A stretch of 9,024 bases of DNA from an uncultured Prevotella sp. (GTDB taxonomy: Bacteria; Bacteroidota; Bacteroidia; Bacteroidales; Bacteroidaceae): positions 1 through 9,024 of the forward strand of contig USJD01000146.1 of assembly GCA_900554835.1 (NCBI GenBank), given 5' to 3'. This document shows positions 1 to 6,081 of this stretch, piece by piece (positions within the stretch are counted from its first letter, which is position 1; the number at the start of each line of letters is the position of its first letter). The notes below the pieces were generated by a model. The model did no database searches, was not told where the DNA came from, and saw only the letters and a list, made by a program, of their open reading frames with translations. Made by a program: the position numbers and the translations under genes.

Positions 1-6
1 TGAAAA

Positions 7-46
7 TAGGAGGAAAATGCCTTTTATGATTAGCATTTACCTCCTA
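7..46. terminator. Imperfect stem-loop, possible terminator of a gene left of the window
   Basis: Two 14-base arms (7-20 TAGGAGGAAAATGC and 33-46 GCATTTACCTCCTA) are inverted copies with one mismatch around a 12-base loop. A short T run follows on the + strand (52-56), after CCCGA. The shape suits a Rho-independent terminator for an unseen upstream + strand gene, but the T run is displaced from the stem, so this is a moderate call. Confidence 0.4.
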
Positions 47-49
47 CCC

Positions 50-102
50 GATTTTTCTTCCCGCGGATCTTTTTCTTCCCCGCTGGACTTTTCTTCTCGC
101 TG
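50..102. repeat. Three degenerate tandem copies of a pyrimidine-rich unit
   Basis: Copies at 50-65, 66-85 and 86-102 follow the pattern GAY, a T run, CTTCYC, GCKG. The unit length varies between 16 and 20 bases. No ORF crosses it convincingly. It resembles the simple interspersed intergenic repeats that I recall from Prevotella and Bacteroides genomes. Its function is unknown. Confidence 0.5.
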
Positions 103-117
103 AATATTGTTTTGTCA

Positions 118-144
118 CGCAGATTTCGCAGATGACGCAGATTT
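118..144. repeat. Three 9-bp tandem units, CGCAGATTT type
   Basis: Units at 118-126 (CGCAGATTT), 127-135 (CGCAGATGA) and 136-144 (CGCAGATTT) are adjacent and differ only in the last two bases. A related string, CAGATTTTTTC, appears at 1805-1815 upstream of the alpha/beta hydrolase. This is a short intergenic repeat, with too little spacer for a CRISPR array. Confidence 0.6.
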
Positions 145-356
145 CTAAAACTTAGCCAGATTTTTGAGTAACTTTTTATGTTAATAACTACATAAGAGGT
201 GTTTTGAAGTATTCCTTTAGATTCTTATTGAGTTTATATCGACTGGACCAGTAACCTTCTTCCTTCTGGAAACATTCTCATAAATGCCAAGGTCACTTTC
301 GGGCAGCCTTGGTTTTTGTGATGAGTTTTATCTCGTAATATATATGCCTATTCCTT
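145..356. other. Non-coding stretch with no clear gene
   Basis: I see no credible gene here. There is a small interrupted palindrome at 242-252 (ACTGG-A-CCAGT). There is also a weak hairpin, CCAAGG (287-292) with CCTTGG (307-312), followed by TTTTT, which could be a weak + strand terminator. On the minus strand, 217-327 stays open for about 36 codons without a start codon. It may be the eroded end of an old gene, but nothing proves it. Confidence 0.4.
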
Positions 357-412
357 AAAAGTATTGCTTTTTATGGAATTAATTCCAAAAAAGTATTGTT
401 TTTTTTGGAATT
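357..412. repeat. Nested direct and inverted repeats over the ATPase promoter
   Basis: Two 24-base direct copies (357-380 and 389-412, start AAAAGTATTG, end GGAATT) lie 32 bp apart with two mismatches. GGAATTAATTCC (375-386) is a perfect palindrome and extends to 369-392 with one mismatch. AATTCCAAAAAA (381-392) is inverted exactly as TTTTTTGGAATT (401-412) around an 8-base loop. In effect there are three copies of one 12-base arm in the order forward, reverse, forward. The last arm contains the -33 element of the downstream promoter, so an operator role is plausible but is inference. Confidence 0.7.
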
Positions 413-435
413 GATGAAGAAAATGCTTAATTTTG
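404..435 (+). promoter_or_regulatory. Bacteroidota-type promoter of the AAA ATPase gene
   Basis: TTTG (404-407) is followed after 20 bp by TAATTTTG (428-435). This matches the TTTG / TAnnTTTG consensus of the Bacteroidota primary sigma factor with ideal spacing. The expected transcription start is near 441, about 24 bases before the ATG at 465. This placement rules out the ATG at 396 as the translation start, because it would lie upstream of the transcript. Confidence 0.75.
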
Positions 436-464
436 TAGCCAAAAACATATATTATAATATAAGT

Positions 465-1586
465 ATGATTAAGCGTATATTAGAGACAGTAATCCAACAG
501 AAGCTCTGGCAAGGCAAAGCTCTCATTCTTTTTGGAGCAAGACAAGTAGGCAAGACCACGATGCTGAAGAACTTGCTTCAGGGACGAGATGATGTTTTGT
601 GGCTGAATGGAGATGAACAGGATGTGAGAAACTTGTTTGCAAATGCTTCATCTACTATGCTCAATGCTATTATCGGAAAAAGGAAAATCATAGTGATAGA
701 TGAAGCTCAACGTATCACTAATATTGGGTTGGGACTCAAGTTGATTACTGACAATATTCCAGAAGTACAAGTCATAGCCACAGGAAGTTCGTCTTTTGAT
801 TTGTCCAATAAGATTAATGAGCCGCTTACTGGCAGAAAAATGGAGTATTGGATGTATCCTTTGTCTTTTGGTGAGCTTGTGGACCATTATGGCCTGTTGG
901 AGGAAAAGCGTCTTTTGGCTCATCGCTTGGTCTATGGAAGCTATCCTGATGTAGTAAATCATGTAGGGGAAGAGAGACTCACTTTGAATGAGCTGGCTAA
1001 CAGCTATCTTTATAAGGATATCTTGATGTTTGATAAGATTAAGAAGAGTGATAAGTTGGTGAAGTTGTTACAAGCATTGGCTTTCCAAATGGGCTCGGAG
1101 GTATCTTACAATGAATTATCACAGACTTGTGGACTTGACCCAAAGACGGTGGAGAGCTATATCACCCTTCTCGAACAATCTTATATTGTTTTTAGGTTAG
1201 GTTCGTTTAGCAGAAATCTTCGTAACGAGCTGAAGTTTGCTCGTAAGATTTATTTTTGGGATTGTGGCATCCGTAATGCCGTCATCGGCAATTACCAAAT
1301 GGTGGAGAGTCGCCCAGATACAGGTGCCTTGTTTGAAAACTATATGGTATCAGAGCGATTGAAGAAACTACGTTACGAGAAATCGTATGCACAAAGTTAT
1401 TTTTGGCGTTCGAAGACCAAGCAGGAGATAGATTATATTGAGGATATTGACGGACAGCTTTCTGCCGTGGAGTTCAAGTGGAATCCGAAGCGAAAGGCGT
1501 CCATGCCATTGTCATTTTCTCGCTCATATCCAGATGTGGAGTTCAAGGTCGTGACCAGAGATAACTATGAAAGTTTCCTGTTGTAG
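465..1586 (+). CDS. AAA family ATPase with C-terminal DUF4143 domain
   Basis: The 373-residue protein has the layout of the AAA_14/DUF4143 ATPase family. Visible motifs are a Walker A loop, GARQVGKTT (24-32); a Walker B strand, KIIVIDEAQ (74-82, D79 and E80); and a sensor-1-like TGSSS (106-110). A winged-helix-like middle follows (about 205-245, VSYNELSQTCGLDPKTVESY). The C-terminal part has D323 and E336-x-K338 in a PD-(D/E)XK-like arrangement. All ATPase residues are present and the length is normal, so the gene looks intact. The family is abundant and often multicopy in Bacteroidota, and the cellular role of most members is unknown. Start: ATG 465 sits about 24 bases after the expected transcription start and begins MIKRILE, a usual start for the family; ATG 396 lies in the promoter. 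The gene is alone, between its own promoter and a terminator hairpin. Identification is firm; function is not. Confidence 0.93.
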   Translation: MIKRILETVIQQKLWQGKALILFGARQVGKTTMLKNLLQGRDDVLWLNGDEQDVRNLFANASSTMLNAIIGKRKIIVIDEAQRITNIGLGLKLITDNIPEVQVIATGSSSFDLSNKINEPLTGRKMEYWMYPLSFGELVDHYGLLEEKRLLAHRLVYGSYPDVVNHVGEERLTLNELANSYLYKDILMFDKIKKSDKLVKLLQALAFQMGSEVSYNELSQTCGLDPKTVESYITLLEQSYIVFRLGSFSRNLRNELKFARKIYFWDCGIRNAVIGNYQMVESRPDTGALFENYMVSERLKKLRYEKSYAQSYFWRSKTKQEIDYIEDIDGQLSAVEFKWNPKRKASMPLSFSRSYPDVEFKVVTRDNYESFLL

Positions 1587-1601
1587 GATAATGAACAAGT
1601 C

Positions 1602-1645
1602 CGATAAGAGTTGCGCAATGCGCGACTCTTATCGAGAACATTTTT
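1602..1645 (+). terminator. Strong Rho-independent terminator after the ATPase gene
   Basis: CGATAAGAGTTGCGC (1602-1616) pairs with GCGCGACTCTTATCG (1620-1634) over 15 bp, with a single G-U wobble and a 3-base loop. TTTTT (1641-1645) follows a few bases later. It begins 15 bases past the ATPase stop codon, so it probably ends that transcript. Confidence 0.75.
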
Positions 1646-1885
1646 GTGGTTCTGCTCACAATAGATTGCTATTCTAAAAGCATCCAGTTCGTCTGTGATG
1701 CATTTTGCGAGAGCCACCATACCATAGATATATTCAATGGAAACAAAAAAACATTTGGTTTTGCGAAGGACTTAATCCGTGAATAGAGATTTTCTATATT
1801 TACACAGATTTTTTCTATTTATCTTATTTCTATGGGTATTCTGACGTTTTTTGTTATTATAATTTTTTATTATGTATTTATTGTC
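1646..1885. other. AT-rich spacer and leader before the alpha/beta hydrolase
   Basis: No + strand gene is evident. Two near repeats, AGATTTTCTATATTTA (1787-1802) and AGATTTTTTCTATTTATC (1806-1823), lie close together. A TAnnTTTG-like box with one mismatch, TATATTTA (1795-1802), could be a promoter -7 element, but no TTTG is correctly spaced. The tail from 1832 is open in frame with the hydrolase and would encode a very hydrophobic 18-residue extension. On the minus strand a 51-codon ORF (1565-1720) overlaps the terminator hairpin. Confidence 0.45.
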
Positions 1886-3379
1886 ATGCTGAATCAGAAT
1901 AAAATATGGGTAGGGTGTATTGCCCTTTTGTTCTCATCCTCACTTTCTGCTCAACCGGCAGGATTGAAGGAAAATCTGAAGAACTATTTCCTGCAGCAGT
2001 TGGAAAAGAAGTCTGATGCCTCTTTGGCTGCTTTTTCTCAGAAGAAAGCCCTGAAGTGGAAAGAGGCTCAGAAGTACCAGACTTTAGTGTGGAAAGCCTG
2101 GCAGGAAGCCAATGCACATTTGGATGAGGAAAAACTGATTCCGCTGCGTTCGCTCTGTCCTAAAAACAAGGGAATGTGGCATTTGCCTGCTTCTTTGGAA
2201 CCGTCTGCCGTGATGCCTTACTATTGGGGAATCAAGTGGAAACCTCTCACTATTGCCGAGATACAGCAGAATTATCGCAATGGTTTCCTGGGTAATGATG
2301 CTGAGTCATCAGATGAGCGCATCGCAGCAGCCCAGCCATTTCCGATGTATCTGTATCTTCATGGTTCAGGACCCAAGGAGGAGGAATGGAAATATGGATT
2401 GATGTGGGCACAATATTTCAATGATGCTCCTTCTGTTTATTTCATTCCACAGATTCCTAATGAAGGCGAATATTACCGCTGGTGGCAGAAAGCGAAGTTG
2501 TATGCATGGGAGAAACTCTTGCGCCAGTCTTTAGCTTCCGGTCATGTAGATCCCAATCGACTTTATGTGTTTGGTATTTCTGAGGGCGGTTATGGCAGTC
2601 AGCGATTAGCATCCTATTATGCCGACTATTGGGCTGGTGTTGGTCCGATGGCAGGTGGAGAACCTTTGAAGAATGCCCCTGTAGAAAACTGTGCCAATCT
2701 TGCATTCTCGTTTTTGACGGGTGCTATGGATGAAGGTTTCTATCGCAACAAACTGACGGGTTATACCAAGACGGCCTTCGATTCGTTGCAGGCGAAATAT
2801 GCTGGCAGACTCATGAATCATAGTGCGGACAGTCTCTTCCGTCATCGTATCGAATTGATACCTAATTGCGGTCATTCCATCGACTATTCTTTGACTACTC
2901 CTTGGCTCAAGAACAACAAGCGCAATCCTTATCCTCATACATTTTTGTGGGAGGATTATCCGATGGACGGACAGCGCCGTCAGGGCTTTTATAATCTCTA
3001 TGTGATGAAGAGACCGAAGGCAGCAGATGGATTGAAGGATGCAAGTGGAGAAGATAGAGACTATTATGAGATGGATATCAAGGACAATGTGATCAGATTA
3101 TCCGTCAGGAAAGTAACCTATCAGACTGTAGAGCGTGATCCTGTTTATGGTATAGATCTGAAGTTTACTAAGAGTTACCATCAGGCAAGTGGTGGTAAAT
3201 GGAAGATTTATCTGAATGATCAACTGGTAGATATGAACAAACCGGTAACCGTCTTCATCAATGACAGGAAGGCTTTCGAAGGAAAGCTCGTTCCCCGAAT
3301 GGAAGATATGATTACCAGTTGTATGGAATATTTTGATCCTTGTCGTGTTTTCCCTGCATCTGTGGATGTGGCATTATAG
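1886..3379 (+). CDS. Secreted alpha/beta hydrolase (esterase or peptidase-like)
   Basis: From ATG 1886 the protein has 497 residues. It starts with a signal peptide: Lys near the N-terminus, hydrophobic core WVGCIALLF, and likely cleavage SLSA-QP after residue 22. The catalytic fold is recognisable from an oxyanion-type HGSGP (159-163), a nucleophile elbow GISEGG (230-235, Ser232), an acid in GAMDEG (Asp282) and a histidine in CGHS (His330). This is the order of a Ser-Asp-His triad, as in prolyl-oligopeptidase-like and feruloyl-esterase-like hydrolases. After about residue 350 comes a tail of about 145 residues, probably beta-rich, ending in a PVTVFINDRKAFEGKL-type strand pair. I infer export to the periplasm or beyond; the substrate is unknown. 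An in-frame ATG at 1832 would add 18 hydrophobic residues ahead of the signal peptide and is less likely. The gene seems to stand alone, converging on RNase R. Confidence 0.85.
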   Translation: MLNQNKIWVGCIALLFSSSLSAQPAGLKENLKNYFLQQLEKKSDASLAAFSQKKALKWKEAQKYQTLVWKAWQEANAHLDEEKLIPLRSLCPKNKGMWHLPASLEPSAVMPYYWGIKWKPLTIAEIQQNYRNGFLGNDAESSDERIAAAQPFPMYLYLHGSGPKEEEWKYGLMWAQYFNDAPSVYFIPQIPNEGEYYRWWQKAKLYAWEKLLRQSLASGHVDPNRLYVFGISEGGYGSQRLASYYADYWAGVGPMAGGEPLKNAPVENCANLAFSFLTGAMDEGFYRNKLTGYTKTAFDSLQAKYAGRLMNHSADSLFRHRIELIPNCGHSIDYSLTTPWLKNNKRNPYPHTFLWEDYPMDGQRRQGFYNLYVMKRPKAADGLKDASGEDRDYYEMDIKDNVIRLSVRKVTYQTVERDPVYGIDLKFTKSYHQASGGKWKIYLNDQLVDMNKPVTVFINDRKAFEGKLVPRMEDMITSCMEYFDPCRVFPASVDVAL

Positions 3380-3412
3380 AAAAGTCTTACAAGGAAAAAT
3401 AGAAAAATATAT

Positions 3413-3465
3413 ATAGGGAAGTTCAAGGATGTGCATGATTCTCATCCAGGAACTTCCCTATTTTT
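3413..3465. terminator. Bidirectional terminator between hydrolase and RNase R
   Basis: ATAGGGAAGTTC (3413-3424) pairs perfectly with GAACTTCCCTAT (3450-3461). An inner stem, GGATG (3427-3431) with CATCC (3443-3447), is separated from it by a two-base internal loop. T-rich sequence follows on the + strand (3461-3465). The A-rich stretch 3395-3407 supplies U residues on the minus strand. It lies between two converging genes and probably ends both transcripts. Confidence 0.8.
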
Positions 3466-3548
3466 ATCCCTATTTTAGGAGATCCTTTTGTCTCATTTTA
3501 TACAATATAGAATCCTTTTATTAAATACAGATCTATTACTATCAGAAT

Positions 3549-5858
3549 TTATTTGCGTTTTCTGTGATTGCGTGTCTTTTGTTTACTTCTGCCAGCTTTT
3601 TTGTCTTTGGATTTCATATCGTTAGTACCAGCAGATTTGTCCTTGCGTACTGGAGCTGAGTCACCGGCAAGCGTGAAGTCGAGCTGTTTTTTCTCCAGAT
3701 TGGCCTGTGCCACCTTGATGCGGATAGCATCACCCAAAGAATACTTGTTGTGATGGCGTCGTCCGATGAGGCAGAAATTCTTTTCATCGAAATCATAGTA
3801 GTCGTCAGCGATGTCTCTCATCGGAATCATACCCTCGCAATGGTTCTCGTCGATAGTTGCATAGATACCATAGCTGGTAATACCGCTGATGTGGGCATCG
3901 AATTCTTCACCAAGCTTGTCACCCATGAATTCTACCATCTTGTATTTGATACTGTCACGCTCCGCATTCTGTGCTATCTGCTCCATTTCAGAACAATGTT
4001 CGCAAAGTTCCTCATAATGCTTCTCATTGGCGCTTCTGCCACCTTCTGCATATTTGGTAAGCAAACGATGAACCATCGTGTCCGGATAACGGCGGATAGG
4101 AGATGTAAAGTGGGTGTAATACTCGAAGGCAAGTCCGAAGTGTCCGATGTTGTGAACAGAGTACTTCGCTTTCATCATGGCACGGAGTGCTACCATTTGG
4201 ATGAGGTTGTTTTCTGGTTTACCTTCACAGTCAGCCATCAGTTTGTTGAGGCTTCTTGCAGTAGCGCCCTTGGTACCTTCTGTTTTCATCTTGTAGCCGA
4301 ACTTTACTACGAATTCGCGCAGGGTTTCCAACTTCTGTGGGTCTGGATTATCATGGATACGATAAGGTAAAGTCTTAGGCTTCTTACCTTTCTTTGCCTT
4401 GCCGATGCTCTCTGCCACCGTACGGTTGGCAAGGAGCATGAATTCCTCTACCAGTTTGTTGGCATCCTTTGAACGCTTATAGTAGCAGCTTACAGGCTTT
4501 CCCTTCTCGTCTATGTCGAAGTGCAATTCCTCGCGGTCGAATTTCACGGCACCGTTCTTGAAACGGGCAGCACGGAGTTTCTTGGCCAATCGGTCAAGCG
4601 TGATGAGCTGGAGTGCATTTTCTCCTTGATAAGGGTGCTCTTTGGTTTCTGCAGGAGCAGGTTCGCCAGTACCATCCACTACACCGTTGGCTTCGAGAAG
4701 TTCCTGTACTTCTTCATATTTATAGCGGCGGTCGCTCTTGATGACCGTATGCACGATGCGGTAGTTCTTCACTTCTGCATTATTGTCGAGTTCGAAGATA
4801 ACGCTATAAGCCAGTTTTTCCTCGTCAGGGCGAAGTGAACAGATGAAGTTACAGAGACGTTCTGGCAACATCGGGATGGTGCGATCTACGAGATATACAG
4901 AGGTAGCTCGTTTTACGGCTTCCTTGTCGATAACGCTTCCTTCTGTGACGTAGTGAGAAACGTCGGCGATGTGAACACCCACCTGCCAGTTGCCATTTTC
5001 CAACTTCTGGATACTGAGCGCATCGTCAAAGTCCTTGGCATCTTTCGGGTCGATAGTACAGGTAAATACCTGTCGGAAGTCCTCACGCTCCTTATAGTCT
5101 TGTTCTGTGATTTCGCCCGTAATCTTGTTGGCAGCATCTTCTACATTCTTTGGATATTTGTATGGCAGACCATATTGTGCGAGGATGGAATTCATCTCCA
5201 CATCATTGTCACCCTTTTGTCCGAGAACATCCACCACTTCGCCGATAGGACTCTTGTTTTCCTCATCAGGCCATTCGATGATGCGAACGACAGCCTTGTC
5301 ATCCGTTTTGCCGCCTTTCAGTTTGCGGCGTGGTATGATGATGTTATGGGCAAAGACATCGCCCGGTGTAACCAGGTAGGCAATATCTTTATCCACCTTC
5401 AATCTTCCCACGAAGCTATCTTTAGCACGTTCCAGAATCTTATTGACCTGTGCTTCCTTAATATGATTCTTGCGGCGTGCCAGGAAAGTAAATTCCACTC
5501 TGTCGCCGTTGAGAGCACCCATAGAGTTACGTTCGGAAACGAAGATAGGTTTCTCACTTCCCTCAGGGATTACAGAGTTTTTACCATTTGATTTGCGTAC
5601 AAACTTACCTTCCATCACCTGTACGCTTTGATTGAGTCGATATGAATTATCACTTACTTTGGCGAGGTAGTCATCCCAAGCCATCTCTTCCATGATGTCG
5701 ATAGCGAGCATCTTCAGTGGATGAGTGGTAAGATGGAGCCCTCGGAATATCTCTTTGAAGCTGAGCGTAACGCCCGGCTGATTGGCAAAGAATTCCTGCA
5801 ACATCTCAGTGAGTTGCGCTTTGTTCATTCTTTTGCCACCTTTTTTTCCTTTTCCCAT
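3549..5858 (-). CDS. rnr: Ribonuclease R (3'-5' exoribonuclease)
   Basis: This 769-residue protein is a full-length RNase R of the RNase II superfamily. It degrades structured RNA from the 3' end in the cytoplasm and takes part in mRNA and rRNA quality control. In order: an N-terminal winged-helix region (about 12-75), cold-shock/OB domains (about 84-210), the RNB catalytic domain (about 255-600), an S1 domain (about 648-731) and a Lys/Arg-rich tail (737-769). The RNB signature TIDPKDAKDFDDALS (268-282) carries the four metal-binding aspartates D270, D276, D278 and D279, matching the D272/D278/D280/D281 set of the E. coli enzyme. The conserved HFTSPIRRYPD (583-593) is also intact. The presence of the S1 domain and length near 770 favour RNase R over RNase II. 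Start: MGKGKKGGKRMNK fits the basic N-terminus usual in this phylum; the Met at residue 11 (5828) is the alternative. The gene appears monocistronic with its own promoter. Confidence 0.97.
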   Translation of the reverse strand: MGKGKKGGKRMNKAQLTEMLQEFFANQPGVTLSFKEIFRGLHLTTHPLKMLAIDIMEEMAWDDYLAKVSDNSYRLNQSVQVMEGKFVRKSNGKNSVIPEGSEKPIFVSERNSMGALNGDRVEFTFLARRKNHIKEAQVNKILERAKDSFVGRLKVDKDIAYLVTPGDVFAHNIIIPRRKLKGGKTDDKAVVRIIEWPDEENKSPIGEVVDVLGQKGDNDVEMNSILAQYGLPYKYPKNVEDAANKITGEITEQDYKEREDFRQVFTCTIDPKDAKDFDDALSIQKLENGNWQVGVHIADVSHYVTEGSVIDKEAVKRATSVYLVDRTIPMLPERLCNFICSLRPDEEKLAYSVIFELDNNAEVKNYRIVHTVIKSDRRYKYEEVQELLEANGVVDGTGEPAPAETKEHPYQGENALQLITLDRLAKKLRAARFKNGAVKFDREELHFDIDEKGKPVSCYYKRSKDANKLVEEFMLLANRTVAESIGKAKKGKKPKTLPYRIHDNPDPQKLETLREFVVKFGYKMKTEGTKGATARSLNKLMADCEGKPENNLIQMVALRAMMKAKYSVHNIGHFGLAFEYYTHFTSPIRRYPDTMVHRLLTKYAEGGRSANEKHYEELCEHCSEMEQIAQNAERDSIKYKMVEFMGDKLGEEFDAHISGITSYGIYATIDENHCEGMIPMRDIADDYYDFDEKNFCLIGRRHHNKYSLGDAIRIKVAQANLEKKQLDFTLAGDSAPVRKDKSAGTNDMKSKDKKAGRSKQKTRNHRKRK

Positions 5859-5887
5859 AATTATAAGAGTTAATAGTTTTTATAAGG

Positions 5888-5926
5888 CAAAGATAGTGCA
5901 AACGAGCGCAAAGAAAGCTAGCTTTC
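5888..5926 (-). promoter_or_regulatory. RNase R promoter with a perfect 14-bp palindrome upstream
   Basis: Read on the minus strand, TATCTTTG (5895 down to 5888) is a perfect TAnnTTTG -7 box. It predicts transcription from about 5882 and a leader of about 24 bases. No TTTG occurs at the usual 19-21 bp spacing. Instead, the perfect palindrome GAAAGCTAGCTTTC (5913-5926) occupies the -33 region, which suggests a regulator-binding site. The rest of the spacer up to 6081 is A/T-rich with long A and T runs, and I see no gene in it. Confidence 0.55.
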
Positions 5927-6081
5927 AATTTGCCGAGTGCAGCCTATCTTATGCAAAGAAACAAAAAAAAACGCAAATATCAAACTTTCTTGCCATCTTT
6001 TTTTCGTTTTTTATTAAATATGTCACAAAAAGGACATTTGTTCCGATTTTTTTTCATCAGTTGCGTCGCATGCCGCCTTCA

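Noticed and set aside
50..144. CRISPR-like array
   Set aside because: The units are 9-20 bp, degenerate and contiguous, without unique spacers, and no cas gene is present.
217..327. Open minus-strand frame of about 36 codons, possible eroded gene end
   Set aside because: It has no start codon and no recognised homology; the length is compatible with chance.
396..464. Upstream extension of the ATPase ORF to ATG 396
   Set aside because: The codons lie over the -33 and -7 elements of the gene's own promoter and upstream of the expected transcript start; ATG 465 begins the conserved family N-terminus.
648..962. Minus-strand ORF opposite the ATPase
   Set aside because: Shadow of a conserved ATPase domain; no domain or promoter of its own.
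1884..2938. Minus-strand ORFs 1884-2117, 2457-2705 and 2606-2938 opposite the hydrolase
   Set aside because: The sense strand encodes an intact triad hydrolase; the antisense translations show no family features.
3750..5591. Long + strand ORFs (3750-4370, 4521-4838, 4953-5591, 5107-5379) opposite RNase R
   Set aside because: They are antisense shadows of a highly conserved gene, with low-complexity hydrophobic translations and no recognisable domains.
6027..6046. Weak hairpin with T run on the minus strand after the DUF6377 gene
   Set aside because: The stem is about five pairs with a bulge, too weak to call a terminator.
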